This document shows, piece by piece, positions 52,501 to 57,946 of a stretch of DNA of 64,000 bases. The first letter of the stretch is position 1. Each line of letters begins with the position of its first letter. The notes under the pieces are model-generated. The model saw only the letters and a program-made list of their open reading frames with translations, made no database searches and was not told where the DNA came from. The DNA lies in the NCBI RefSeq assembly GCF_000471905.2, contig NW_006495273.1, forward strand, positions 9,023,194 to 9,087,193, written 5' to 3'. A program made the position numbers and the translations under genes. This DNA comes from Amborella trichopoda (taxonomy: Eukaryota; Streptophyta; Magnoliopsida; Amborellales; Amborellaceae).

Positions 52501-55126
52501 CGTGCCAATGAGTGTCTCACAAACTTTAAAGTTTCATGAGGAATTTTCCATTGAATGGTTGTGCTGGCCACCATGATTACCATTTGGTTAAATGGGGACA
52601 ATATTTGCTAGCCGGCCGGAGGGCTTATTAGACTTGGAAAATACTAACATGGCCCTCCTCGGTAAGTGGCAGTGGTGTTTTGCCACTAACCAGGATCTTC
52701 TTTGGAGATCAATGGTGTTCCATAAAATACAAGTCTAATGGGTCATGGAGGCTTCCTAAAGGACCGAAAACATCGAGGGCTTCTGGGGCTTGGTGTGCCA
52801 TTAGACACTTCTATAACATCTTTTTGGCATTGTTACATAGGCACTGACGCTAGTCGAGGGCCTACGGCAGCATCAAGGTTTTTTCGTTTTTTGGTGGTAG
52901 TGAGAAAAAATATGGGGACTTACGATCTCACTGAGGGTATGGCCCTAGGATTCGTGTAGCCGACCCCAAATAGCTGGGAAAGAGGCTCTAACGATGATGA
53001 TTTTTGTTTTTTGTTTTTTTTTCTTTTTGCGTGGGGGGTGGGTGTTTTTTATTTTTTGGGGTGGGGAGAAGATAGATCATTTGCCCCCTTTTACAAGCTT
53101 TCTTCAACTGAAATTCTCTCAATGAACTTTGAGAAGAAAAAACTTGTATTTCCCCTTCGTCATCGTTGACCTCATTATCACCAAGAACATTCACTTCTAC
53201 CCTCAACTCTGCCATACCTGTATCTTTTGCCAATTTCTTCCTTTTTTCAGCACCCACATAGTCAAGAATCTCCTTCCTAAGTTCGCCTGGAACATCCTTA
53301 CATGGGGCAACATTCTCCTTAATATTGGTTAGGTGTTCCTTAAATTTGTTAATCCTCGCATTTGTATATTTACCACAAAAATTGCACCGGATTTTGTTCT
53401 ATTCTTTGTTCTTTACAAAACCTATATTTTCATCCTTGCACTCCGCTGCTATTAGAACATGTGGAAGAGATTTGGCAAAAAGGAAGAAATCTCAAATTGA
53501 AGATTAAAAACTAACACTTGTTGCCTAGTCTTCCAAGACTGTCTCATCTTCCAAAGTTTTGGAAGTTTGAACGTCTAAATCACCCTAAAATTCCCCTAAT
53601 AATTTATCATTGTGATTCACAATGTGTTCAGCAAAAAAAGTGAAGTTTGGGATGATTTATCAAATTTGTCGAAATTTACAATCTTAAATGTTTTTTAGAA
53701 AATATCGTTTTCTTGAACTTTTTTTGTGGTTTGAAAGGTTCAAACCCAAAAAAGCCTCCCACCTGTGGACACACACCCTTTTCTCCCCCTTAAAGGTGGA
53801 AAAAGCCAAAAATATCTCTTGCCAAGGGCATTTTACACCGTCGCGCTAGGGTGTGACGTGGGCACCCACCCAGTCCAGGCGCTGGGCATCCGCCAATGCG
53901 GTGCCTAGCCCCCCTAGGCAGGGAAGCACGCAGGGACAGGTCACTCATAATGGCTTACCAATGCCTAGGCATCTTGGCCCAATACAAGGTGTGGTGCGGC
54001 CACCTAGGCGGGAAGGTGGACCTTTATTGTTTAGCAGTTCTTTTTTTATTTACTATTAATTTTGAAAGTAGGAAACCATCATGACGAGTCAAGTACTGTC
54101 CTAGACCATCTTCTTGTTTACAATCTTCTCTAGGGATGACAAAAGCATCCTAATCATGTGAATATTGCAGTCAGTAAGCACCTAACAGCCTTTTTAGGGC
54201 TTGTGTTTGTATATTGTTCTTCTGATATAACTAACCCATATAACAATTGCCAAACTCTTAGTTATCTTTGCTCATGACAAGAGTCAAGTACTGTCCTAGA
54301 CAATCGTCTCGTTTACAATCTTCTCTAGGGATGACAAAAGCATCCTAATCATGTGAATATTGCAGTCAGTAAGCACCTAACAGCCTTTTTAGGGCTTGTG
54401 TTTGTATATTGTTCTTCTGATATAACTAACCTATATAACAATTGCCAAACTCTTAGTTCTCATAGAATCTGGATTATTGTAATTAATAGTAGAATATTTT
54501 AGTCACTCGAAAGTTTTTCTCTTTCCTATGGTATCTTGGAACAACTCTTTTTGTTACATTTGGCTTCATAATTGAGTGTTCCATTGCAGCGGGTCTCCAT
54601 TAATCTCCTCCTGTAAAAGACCAGTATGGTTTGTGTTTTTTGTTCCTAATGCATTTCTTTTTGTTATACCTGCCACATTGCTAAGTTTTTAGCCATGCAA
54701 ATGAGAAATTTGCTAGCTTGTGGGGTCAGAGATCAAATTGTGTGTCTTCTTCAGGTCTTTTACCATGAATTCAACAAAGAAGAGCAGTTGCAGGCCGTGG
54801 AAGAAGAGAAGAGAATACTTGAGGAGAGGAGGAAGTTAAAGGAAGCTGGTGTGATAGGAAGCACCATGGATGCCCTAGATGGAGCTGCTTCTTTGGTGGG
54901 TTCAGGGGTCGGGCTCGTGGGGACTGGCATTGGTGCTGGCGTTGGGTTGGTGGGGACCGGCATTGGGGCAGGTGTTGGATTTGTGGGCAGCGGCCTTGGA
55001 GCAGTTAGTAGTGGGATTGGTAAGGCAGGGCGCTTTGTGGGGAGGAGTGTGACCAACCAGTTTAGCAGCGGCTCCTCCAAGAAAGGAAGCAAGAGCCCTG
55101 CGCAAGAGAATGGCGTTGGCAACTGA
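10459..55126 (+). CDS. CLB: Calcium-dependent lipid-binding protein (SMP + C2, plant synaptotagmin-like), 11 exons
   Basis: Join 10459-10563, 19593-19694, 24872-24922, 25694-25814, 40583-40701, 40947-41045, 42289-42369, 42504-42589, 42930-43155, 49987-50151, 54755-55126: 1,527 bp, 508 residues, every intron GT..AG and every phase consistent. Residues 1-21 form a hydrophobic anchor. About 70-250 is an SMP (tubular lipid-transfer) domain with the family motifs [29 protein letters not shown] and [10 protein letters not shown]. About 260-370 is a C2 domain with GKSDPYV and VFDKDITQD. Residues 389-417 are a charged helix, followed by a glycine-rich tail. Length and order match Arabidopsis CLB (NTMC2T4), which is known to bind membrane lipid in a calcium-dependent way; action at ER membranes or contact sites is inferred from the family. 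The start is the first ATG in good context (gcagagATGG), directly before the anchor. No frameshift or stop is seen, so the gene looks intact despite its transposon-filled introns. Confidence 0.93.
11436..11525. repeat. Compound (CT)n / (GT)n microsatellite
   Basis: CT repeats at about 11437-11472 are followed by GT/GC-type repeats (gtgtgtgtgc..) to 11525, inside CLB intron 1. ORFs here on the minus strand (Arg/Glu and Thr/His runs) are artefacts of the repeat. Confidence 0.85.
11526..12949. other. Intron 1 sequence, nothing recognised
   Basis: Pyrimidine-rich patches (11610-11880) and AT-rich sequence, no supported coding region. One segment, acatcagaaaaagatgtgaattcttttctcc (11772-11802), echoes 11590-11620, suggesting a small local duplication. 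Confidence 0.35.
13189..13584 (-). pseudogene. Copia RNase H
   Basis: The ORF begins [20 protein letters not shown], the RNase H motif typical of copia, followed by [27 protein letters not shown] and QLADIFTKG. The next ORF upstream (13606-13818) has [12 protein letters not shown] and YSNADWAG, the RT/RNase H junction in another frame. Confidence 0.85.
14490..15055 (-). pseudogene. Copia reverse transcriptase, N-terminal fragment
   Basis: [20 protein letters not shown], then [20 protein letters not shown] and [20 protein letters not shown] is the standard copia RT opening. The following RT core (14490-13820) survives only as fragments in different frames. Confidence 0.8.
15187..16045 (-). 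pseudogene. Copia integrase region
   Basis: 16045-15806 has the GAG-pre-integrase pattern [17 protein letters not shown] followed by [14 protein letters not shown] (zinc-binding H..C..C). 15703-15401 includes [20 protein letters not shown], the integrase core end. 15426-15187 has [20 protein letters not shown]. Stops separate them. Confidence 0.75.
16416..16709 (-). pseudogene. Copia gag fragment
   Basis: [20 protein letters not shown] and [29 protein letters not shown] are typical of copia gag (UBN2 type). The start and the zinc knuckle are missing or out of frame. Confidence 0.7.
17161..18829. other. Intron 1 sequence, nothing recognised
   Basis: AT-rich intronic DNA without a supported gene, terminal repeat or coding similarity. 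Confidence 0.35.
18830..19215. mobile_element. Foldback element with GATC words and hairpin core
   Basis: Word repeats (ggatcccgatccc, ggggatcgagatctc) sit symmetrically around a hairpin at 18990-19070 (arms tttctttatttata..agcaatgcaacta and its complement). The right end CCAACAACTAT recurs at 48130 and 39117. A related element occupies 47715-48140. Confidence 0.55.
19593..19694 (+). CDS. CLB: CLB exon 2 (residues 36-69)
   Basis: Acceptor ttttgcag, donor CAG|gtcagg, 34 whole codons. It encodes the linker before the SMP domain, with the family motif [15 protein letters not shown] and [11 protein letters not shown]. It is too short to stand out as an ORF and was found by its family motifs. Confidence 0.92.
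20110..20320. repeat. Degenerate GATCC word-repeat patch
   Basis: ggatagggatcttgatcccc, gattgatcctagcc and atttagatcctag recall the GATC-word elements elsewhere, but no ends are definable. Intron 2. Confidence 0.3.
21186..21215. repeat. (TA)n microsatellite
   Basis: About a dozen TA units inside intron 2; followed by (CT)n runs at 21418-21456. Confidence 0.9.
21500..22008. mobile_element. hAT-like MITE, AACCGG words, perfect 8-bp target duplication
   Basis: Target duplication ATCTCTCC at 21492-21499 and 22009-22016. Left end CATTGTTTGCAAAATCG; right end reversed CCATGTTAGAAAAATGG. Ends carry repeated AACCGG/CCGGT words (ccgtttaaccggcttaaccg and gtaaaccgg; cctaaaccggttccgatc). AT-rich core related, in inverse orientation, to 5737-6159 and 8744-9195. 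CLB intron 2. Confidence 0.75.
22785..24762 (-). mobile_element. Short non-autonomous LTR retrotransposon with GAATG target duplication
   Basis: LTRs 22785-23265 and 24294-24762 (481 and 469 bp) both start TGATG and end CATCA. Flanks GAATG at 22780-22784 and 24763-24767 are a perfect 5-bp target duplication. A primer site GCTTTGATACCA (24280-24291, complement TGGTATCAAAGC) beside the right LTR and a purine tract beside the left LTR give a minus orientation. The 1-kb interior codes only for gag-like and hinge remnants, with no RT, so it needed proteins from another gypsy element. It sits in CLB intron 2, 109 bp from exon 3. Confidence 0.88.
23469..24022 (-). pseudogene. Gag-like remnants inside the short LTR element
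   Basis: A start [16 protein letters not shown] lies at about 24022 on the minus strand. It is followed, in shifted frames, by [20 protein letters not shown] with CESSDEDN-like acidic text (23927-23712) and an acidic ORF (23675-23469, [24 protein letters not shown]). This is the pattern of the N-terminus and pre-RT hinge of gypsy gag-pol. No enzymatic domain is left. Confidence 0.5.
24872..24922 (+). CDS. CLB: CLB exon 3 (residues 70-86): SMP domain start
   Basis: A 51-bp micro-exon, acceptor tgttgcag, donor GAT|gtaagt. It encodes [17 protein letters not shown], the opening of the SMP domain. Its acceptor lies only 109 bp after the right LTR of a retrotransposon. Confidence 0.92.
25694..25814 (+). 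CDS. CLB: CLB exon 4 (residues 87-127 part): SMP domain
   Basis: Acceptor ttttgcag, donor GAAG|gtttga, phase 1 exit. It encodes [20 protein letters not shown] and GHVPPKIEG, a strongly conserved SMP segment. The glycine codon 127 is split across the following 14.8-kb intron. Confidence 0.92.
26105..26233 (+). mobile_element. tRNA-derived SINE-like segment
   Basis: The pol III box A-like tggcttggtggttagtgc and box B-like agatttgattcccactcc are spaced as in tRNA-derived SINEs. The 3' part continues after the inserted hAT-like element at 27045 (tttttttccctacataatac). Confidence 0.5.
26234..27036. mobile_element. hAT-like element with GATGCGG words, perfect 8-bp target duplication
   Basis: Target duplication ATCTAGTC at 26226-26233 and 27037-27044. 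Terminal inverted repeat CAGTGTTTTTAAAATG versus TAGTGTTTTAAAATG. Sub-terminal regions are packed with GATGCGG/GATGCGA words at both ends (gatgcagcgatgcgg; gatgcgggatgcggctctg and more). 803 bp, no transposase. It is inserted in the SINE-like segment. Confidence 0.82.
27390..29246. mobile_element. hAT-like element, 1.86 kb, with CACGTG minisatellite
   Basis: Perfect 8-bp target duplication GTTTGAAG at 27382-27389 and 29247-29254. Ends CAATGGTTTAAAAAGCG and (reversed) CAGTGTTTTAAAAAACG match at most positions. The left end is filled with GAATCGG/GATCGG words and the right end with GAACCGG words. The AT-rich core carries no transposase. ORFs in all frames of 28647-29094 are repeat artefacts. 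Confidence 0.82.
28774..29085. repeat. CACGTG-rich minisatellite
   Basis: About six imperfect units of 42-53 bp with the core cacacgtgtgcacgtgtgag and ggcacgctcgcacgtgcgct. The units are highly palindromic (CACGTG, GTGCAC, ACGCGT) and strongly CpG-rich inside AT-rich DNA. Confidence 0.88.
29255..30160. other. Intron 4 spacer, nothing recognised
   Basis: No supported gene. The minus strand of 29590-29840 gives a modest open stretch ([16 protein letters not shown]..) with a stop, resembling nothing I know. Confidence 0.35.
30161..33597 (-). repeat. Tandem array: four units of about 860 bp, each LTR plus gypsy pol 3' end
   Basis: Units 30161-31020, 31021-31880, 31881-32738 and 32739-33597 are near-identical. 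Each has an LTR copy (about 30170-30613, 31030-31473, 31889-32331, 32748-33191) and then, read on the minus strand, about 415 bp of pol 3' end. That pol end carries [10 protein letters not shown] in one frame and [20 protein letters not shown] in another, a stop, and a polypurine tract GAAGGGGGAC directly before the LTR start TGATGCAACCC. The frameshift is shared by the copies. Confidence 0.88.
33598..34928 (-). mobile_element. Internal region of the same gypsy element, pol deleted
   Basis: Between the array and the right-hand LTR. The right end holds a primer-site-like ATAATACCA (complement TTGGTATTATAGCC, near tRNA-Met) just before the LTR at 34929, then gag. Only about 1.3 kb remains, so most of pol (protease, RT, integrase) has been lost. 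Confidence 0.7.
34492..34881 (-). pseudogene. Gypsy gag N-terminal fragment
   Basis: [20 protein letters not shown] followed by [18 protein letters not shown] is the usual gag start in these elements; the likely start codon is at 34833. It ends in a stop after about 113 codons. Confidence 0.6.
34929..35366 (-). repeat. 5' LTR of the array-bearing gypsy element
   Basis: A 438-bp LTR bounded by TG (left) and GGTTGCATCA (right). It aligns with the LTR part of each array unit but is clearly more diverged from them than they are from one another. Confidence 0.8.
35408..36496. mobile_element. Mutator-like element, 9-bp target duplication
   Basis: Target duplication TATAGTTTA at 35399-35407 and 36497-36505. 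Terminal inverted repeats GGGGAATGATCATGTG.. and (reversed) GGGGAATGATCCTATG.., both followed by TTTCAATACA. A 9-bp duplication with GG-starting termini fits Mutator-type elements. The interior has (CT)n runs at about 35609-35632 and purine-rich text, but no transposase. A small + ORF at 35840-36028 is unassigned. Confidence 0.82.
36506..37035. other. Intron 4 spacer with an imperfect direct repeat
   Basis: Two similar blocks, about 36568-36655 and 36678-36757 (cttaagcacacaac, acaaattgacttgcatacac, tattaaatacac, ctcataaaagta), about 110 bp apart. No gene. Confidence 0.5.
37040..37735. repeat. Degenerate GATC / GAATC..GATTC word-repeat region, part 1
   Basis: Words such as gatctcgatcccc, gaatctcgatcc, gaatcttgattcca recur every 20-35 bp with variable spacers. 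The core is a dyad (GAATC n GATTC). It is not a tandem satellite; spacers are unrelated. Confidence 0.6.
37919..38260. mobile_element. Truncated hAT-like MITE with CCTAGGCG words
   Basis: The left end TAGTGTTCGAAAATTCCGCC matches the element termini at 5737 and 21500. It is followed by ccgcctaagcg, cacctaggcgc, tgcctaggc words. A purine-asymmetric stretch with two direct copies of cctaaaattgggggaaaa follows at 38140-38200. No matching right end or target duplication was found. Confidence 0.5.
38700..39010. repeat. Degenerate GAATC..GATTC word-repeat region, part 2
   Basis: Same word type as 37040-37735 (gaatctcgattcta, gaatctcaattccat, gaaatcttgattcca), period about 27-30 bp. Confidence 0.6.
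39011..39590. repeat. Tandem duplication, two units of about 320 bp
   Basis: 39011-39331 and 39332-39590 are near-identical (start cgattcctcttgtt, contain ggattcggaatcgtttccaa and caacaactat, gaagatcggggaac). Single-base differences and a small deletion distinguish them. Confidence 0.85.
39590..39850 (+). mobile_element. L1-type LINE, RNase H end fragment
   Basis: A + frame reads [17 protein letters not shown] and then a stop, the pattern at the C-terminus of plant L1 RNase H domains. Nothing further is readable. Confidence 0.45.
40583..40701 (+). CDS. CLB: CLB exon 5 (residues 127-166): SMP domain
   Basis: Acceptor ttgctttag, donor CAG|gtgcat. It completes Gly127 and encodes [20 protein letters not shown] and the following [12 protein letters not shown] stretch. 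It lies after the giant intron 4; phase and family motifs confirm the join to exon 4. Confidence 0.92.
40947..41045 (+). CDS. CLB: CLB exon 6 (residues 167-199): SMP domain
   Basis: Acceptor ggtttcag, donor GAG|gtaaca, 33 codons. It encodes [20 protein letters not shown] and [13 protein letters not shown], the hydrophobic core of the SMP domain. Confidence 0.92.
42289..42369 (+). CDS. CLB: CLB exon 7 (residues 200-226): SMP domain
   Basis: Acceptor tgacacag, donor GAG|gtgtgt, 27 codons. It encodes [20 protein letters not shown] and GLSDMIE, a signature stretch of the CLB group. Confidence 0.92.
42504..42589 (+). CDS. CLB: CLB exon 8 (residues 227-255 part): SMP domain end
   Basis: Acceptor cttttgtag, donor ACGAG|gtagat, phase 2 exit. 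It encodes [20 protein letters not shown], the conserved WP..VVP end of the SMP domain, then the short linker to the C2 domain. Confidence 0.91.
42643..42668. repeat. (CTT)n microsatellite in CLB intron 8
   Basis: Short run of cttcttcttcttcttctt; the Lys-rich ORF on the other strand is its shadow. Confidence 0.8.
42930..43155 (+). CDS. CLB: CLB exon 9 (residues 255-330): C2 domain, first half
   Basis: Acceptor attgtgcag, donor GAG|gtctgt. It encodes [20 protein letters not shown], then the first calcium loop with Glu279 and Asp285 ([10 protein letters not shown]), then [10 protein letters not shown]. Phase 0 exit into a 6.8-kb intron. Confidence 0.92.
43474..43515. repeat. (GA)n microsatellite in CLB intron 9
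   Basis: About 21 uninterrupted GA units. Confidence 0.95.
43516..44689. other. Intron 9 sequence upstream of gypsy pol, unidentified
   Basis: No domain recognised. It may include the 5' part (LTR, leader, gag) of the gypsy element that follows, but I see no gag motif or LTR copy. Confidence 0.3.
44690..47230 (+). pseudogene. Ty3/gypsy pol (RT-RNase H-integrase), dead copy
   Basis: 44700-45110: [47 protein letters not shown], then [19 protein letters not shown]: reverse transcriptase. It continues through stops with FDDILVYS and [20 protein letters not shown] (45410-45480), then [20 protein letters not shown] (RNase H). The integrase region shows FLVHDGFLF (46075-46110), [20 protein letters not shown] (46630-46690) and [20 protein letters not shown]. 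Pol ends near 47219. At least a dozen stops and several frameshifts. RT-RNase H-integrase order and sequence fit the gypsy Reina-like group. CLB intron 9, sense orientation. Confidence 0.85.
47231..47700 (+). repeat. Probable 3' LTR of the dead gypsy element
   Basis: Begins TGATGTAGGGACAGTGTGGG just after a purine stretch (gccgtggagac), as expected for a 3' LTR. No partner LTR was found. It contains a perfect-length 36-bp tandem duplication at 47457-47528 with one or two differences. Confidence 0.4.
47715..48140. mobile_element. GATC-word element with conserved hairpin core, second copy
   Basis: Words ggatcgcaatccc, ggatctcaatcacg, ggggatctt on the left and gggattgagat, gggatcaagatcct on the right. 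The centre holds taatgcaacaatattaaaaa and tataattgcattgctag, homologous to 19013-19050. The right end CCAACAACTAT is the same as at 19196. Confidence 0.55.
48175..48712 (+). mobile_element. RTE-type LINE, pol C-terminus and 3' end
   Basis: Frames read [72 protein letters not shown], the C-terminal region of RTE pol. The 3' end taaccc..gggataagcc is followed by GATGATGATGAT at about 48692-48704, the short-repeat tail of RTE. Stops present. Confidence 0.75.
48890..49089. mobile_element. MITE end with CCTAAGCGGGC words
   Basis: cccgcctaagcgggcaccta and related words, ending GCCTTTTTGAACACCG. Reversed this reads CGGTGTTCAAAAAGGC, matching the CAGTGTTYNAAAA terminus of the hAT-like group. The left end is lost at the RTE insertion side. 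Confidence 0.45.
49090..49980. other. Intron 9 tail, nothing recognised
   Basis: No gene, terminal repeat or domain seen in this stretch before exon 10. Confidence 0.35.
49987..50151 (+). CDS. CLB: CLB exon 10 (residues 331-385): C2 domain, second half
   Basis: Acceptor tccttccag, donor AAG|gttaga, 55 codons. It encodes [13 protein letters not shown], giving Asp333, Asp335 and Asp339 of the third calcium loop, and [15 protein letters not shown] at the C2 end. Confidence 0.92.
50829..51351. mobile_element. hAT-like MITE with GGACCCG words
   Basis: Flanks CTTGAAGT (50821-50828) and CTTGAAGG (51352-51359) are a 7/8 target duplication. Ends TCGTGGCAATGGACTTGG and (reversed) TAGGGATGGCAAAGGGTT. 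Both ends are packed with gacccggg / ggtccgggt words; the core is AT-rich. Intron 10. Confidence 0.68.
51700..52165. repeat. LTR-like sequence with telo-box motifs
   Basis: gaaaccctaacatcctagacc and aaatccctgtaaac, AT-rich text and overall layout resemble the LTR of the element at 22785, but I could not define TG..CA ends. Possible solo LTR. Confidence 0.3.
52166..52830 (+). pseudogene. L1-type LINE reverse transcriptase fragment
   Basis: Frames read LYADDTL (RT active site, about 52178-52198), then [15 protein letters not shown] (about 52330-52374), then [20 protein letters not shown] (about 52653-52710). This is the order found in plant L1 pol. Stops and frameshifts throughout. Confidence 0.65.
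52850..53000 (+). mobile_element. RTE-type LINE, 3' end
   Basis: A frame with [20 protein letters not shown] is followed by gtagccgaccccaaatagct, gggaaagaggc and GATGATGAT. It is the same 3' end as 48600-48704 and 63086-63330. It sits directly after the L1 fragment. Confidence 0.7.
53835..54030. mobile_element. MITE-like GC-rich word patch (CCTAGGC words)
   Basis: gtgcctagcccccctaggca, gcctaggcatcttggccc, ccacctaggcgggaagg. Same word type as 37919-38060 and 48950-49050. Ends not definable. Confidence 0.4.
54086..54462. repeat. 195-bp tandem duplication in intron 10
   Basis: 54086-54280 and 54281-54462 are near-identical (gagtcaagtactgtcctaga, ttctctagggatgacaaaag, aactcttagtt). It lies about 290 bp before exon 11. 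Confidence 0.9.
54755..55126 (+). CDS. CLB: CLB exon 11 (residues 386-508): charged helix and glycine-rich tail
   Basis: Acceptor cttcttcag, stop TGA at 55124-55126. It begins [20 protein letters not shown], a charged probable coil, then [12 protein letters not shown]. It continues with imperfect 12-residue glycine repeats of the type [11 protein letters not shown], repeated almost exactly twice, and ends in a basic, serine-rich tail. All of this is seen in the CLB family. Confidence 0.92.
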   Translation, partial: VFYHEFNKEEQLQAVEEEKRILEERRKLKEAGVIGSTMDALDGAASLVGSGVGLVGTGIGAGVGLVGTGIGAGVGFVGSGLGAVSSGIGKAGRFVGRSVTNQFSSGSSKKGSKSPAQENGVGN

Positions 55127-55350
55127 ATCTGTTTCCTACGCTACTTCTATGTAAAATTTGTTGAATCATCATTCCCTTAACATACTACTTGTCTTATAAT
55201 ACTGAAAATGATAAAACCACGCCTGTATTTTGTACTTATCTTGTGCAATGAATAGGCTTGATTTGGTTGCTCAAATTATGTGTTTTGATTCTCTTGTAAT
55301 TCAATATCTATTCCATTTGTCGATATCCAGGTTGTGGAACCGCTTAGATG

Positions 55351-55414
55351 AATAAATTCTTGCCCCCTGAAACTTGGTGTGAACTAACAAAGAGTCACGT
55401 TTGCTTTAAATAAA
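55351..55414 (+). terminator. Candidate polyadenylation signals of CLB
   Basis: AATAAA occurs at 55351-55356 and again at 55409-55414, about 225 and 283 bp after the stop codon. This distance is normal for a plant 3' UTR. There is no transcript evidence. Confidence 0.45.
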
Positions 55415-57940
55415 AGAAGGGACAAATATTTGGAACTTATGACCACTATGGGGATTCTATATAGTATATTGCATCTATTATATATATATTGCAATGATGT
55501 GTGATGCTTATAGGATGGGTCAATCCTAAGTGTTTTACCCTGCGATGAGCGTTACAAGGTATCATGTACAGCTTCTAAAGCCATGATGGGTATCACTTTT
55601 GGAAAAGAGCAGGCAGTATGGTAGGGACTAGGAAAGCATTGGAAGTATTCTGTTTTTTCCGAAAGATCACAAATTCACTGTTTACTTCATAAAAAAGGTC
55701 ATGAATGTCGATAGAAAATTCTGAAAGAGTTAAAGAGTGAAATTGCCACAAATTCACTGTTTACTACATAAAAAAGGTCATGAATGTCGACAGTAAATTT
55801 CGAAAGAGTTTGAGTGAAATTTCTCTGCCATCGTTCATCACTGTAGGTATGTGGGTGGTGCTTCCAGAGTACATTGAGAGAAGAAATAGACGCCAGTCTG
55901 TGTACCTTCCAACGTAGGGTGACCTCCACCAAAACTGCTCCATCTTCACCATCCATTATTTGAATAGATGATTGATCCCTGCCTTTGTGTACTTGCGGGT
56001 GTACACATTTATGTAAAACGCGCCTTAAATGTATCTTTATGGCATGCATAAAATTTCAAAAGCCAGCCTTAGTCAATCTAATGGGCAGTGAATTTGAAGC
56101 AAAATGAAGCACAACAATAATTTCAAAGAAGAATCTGGTCTTGGAAACATAGCAAAGCATTTACTAAGTTCAATATGGAGATTGACTAGGGCTGCTGGCG
56201 GGAAGAGATCAAATCATTTTGCTATTCACCTTTTGATCGATTCCGAAAAAGGAAAATATGAATTTTAGTTTTTAAAACTGTATTAGAATCAAATGGACGC
56301 CATCCATTTTCAGAAGAGGAAATGATCTGGTTCATTTTTCGAGCTCCAAAACATTTTACTTTTTAATTCTTCTTAGAGATGTCTAAAGATGGTCAGAGAA
56401 CAACCACAGTTAGCAAGTCTCATATAAAACCCGAGTTTTTCAAAAAATGGAAATATGTTTAAAACTCCGAGTTTTTTTAAAGATCTTAAAAAATTCGTGT
56501 TTTTTTAATGGAACTGATATAAGTCTGTATTTTATCTCTTTTCAAAAAGAACTTCTTCTCTATAACTTTATTTCTTCATTAGCTTAATATTTTTGAATTT
56601 TGGTTTAAAGATAAATACATTAACAGTGTGAGTAAATTAATACTTTTGATTTAACAAAAAATTCCATCAAAAATTTCACTGATGAGTTCCTTAAAAAAAA
56701 TTGTATGAAAAAGTACAAGCAATATATTTCTAAAAAACATAGCAATTAAAACAATCCTATACCTTAGAAGAAGAGTAATCTAATGAAAATTCTATTTTTT
56801 TTCTTTTAAACCCATAGTGTCCTTATAAAGAGTAAGAGAGACATTCAATAATATTAAGATTTAGGTAGCTAAGAATTCAATGTAAGATTCAAATTTTCTT
56901 AAGCATTTTATTGTTGTTGTTTTATGCATAGCGAAATTTGACTAATTTCATACTTTATTTTTATTTTTATTTTTGTATTTTATTAGTGTATACAACATAA
57001 CATTTTGGATGAATCACTATTTTACATATTTGGATCTTTGTGTTTTCTTTTAATTAACTGCAATTATATAGTGAGGGTGTTTTTGTTTTTTTTATTTGAA
57101 AAATAATCACATATCTTGGTTCACCGTTCTTATTATTTGCGAATTAGTTTTTGTATTTAGTATTATTGTTATTTCATTTTGTTCTCCTAATAAATTTAGG
57201 ATATCTTTTGTGACGTGACAACAGAGTAAACATTGTTGCTGAATTAATTGAAAGTTTCAATAAAAAAGTGTTAAGCATTATTCTAATGACACTAGTATGG
57301 CTATAACTTATTGTTTAATGACTTTAGTTTATCTAAGCAATAGCTGCAAATCATAATCCTATAATGTGTAATCTTTTACATATCCGATTTTTTCACTAGC
57401 GTTGTTTTTAACCAAATCCGAAATACTCACAATTCTGTAGCTTATCTTATTTTTTGGCGATCCACATTTTTAACCGGACTTTTTCCTCCGACTTTTTGAA
57501 ATAAAACGGATTTGTTACCGATATTTTAGTCTGTTGATATTTTATTATTGCCCGTAACTAGATTACCCTAGTATGATTTTGATCACTATTCCAGCTGAAC
57601 CGTCGATCTTTTTTTTTCTTCGTCTTTTCAGTAAATCAGTGTTGACCAGTCAATCTTTTCCAACAAAGTTTTGAGTTAAAAAAATAAAATAAAGAAAAAT
57701 AAAAACATTGCAGAAAGAATTAAAGAAAAAGAAAAACGTTGTCTAACTGGGTGCCATTTCAACTCTGCGCATTAAACAAACACCGCCACCACCACCATTA
57801 ATACCAGCCGCAGTGACGTGGGCACAAAAAGAAAAAGAAAAGGAAAGAGAAGAATCGCTTATTTTTAGAGTAGTTTTATGTATATGTCCCCTATAATTTT
57901 CGTTAGTGTAAATCCCTCTGCTGTTCAAAATTTATGTTTA
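55415..57940. other. Intergenic sequence, nothing supported
   Basis: AT-rich. A 49-bp direct repeat (aaattcactgtttact and aaaaaggtcatgaatgtcga) occurs at about 55672-55721 and 55748-55797. The minus-strand ORF 55699-56049 resembles nothing known. Confidence 0.4.
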
Positions 57941-57946
57941 GGAAAA

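Noticed and set aside
54760-55122. Minus-strand ORF of 120 codons opposite the last CLB exon
   Set aside because: Pro/Thr-rich antisense shadow of the glycine repeats of CLB.
55699-56049. Minus-strand ORF of 116 codons in the intergenic region
   Set aside because: No motif recognised, no splice context, and a direct repeat runs through it; kept as unsupported.
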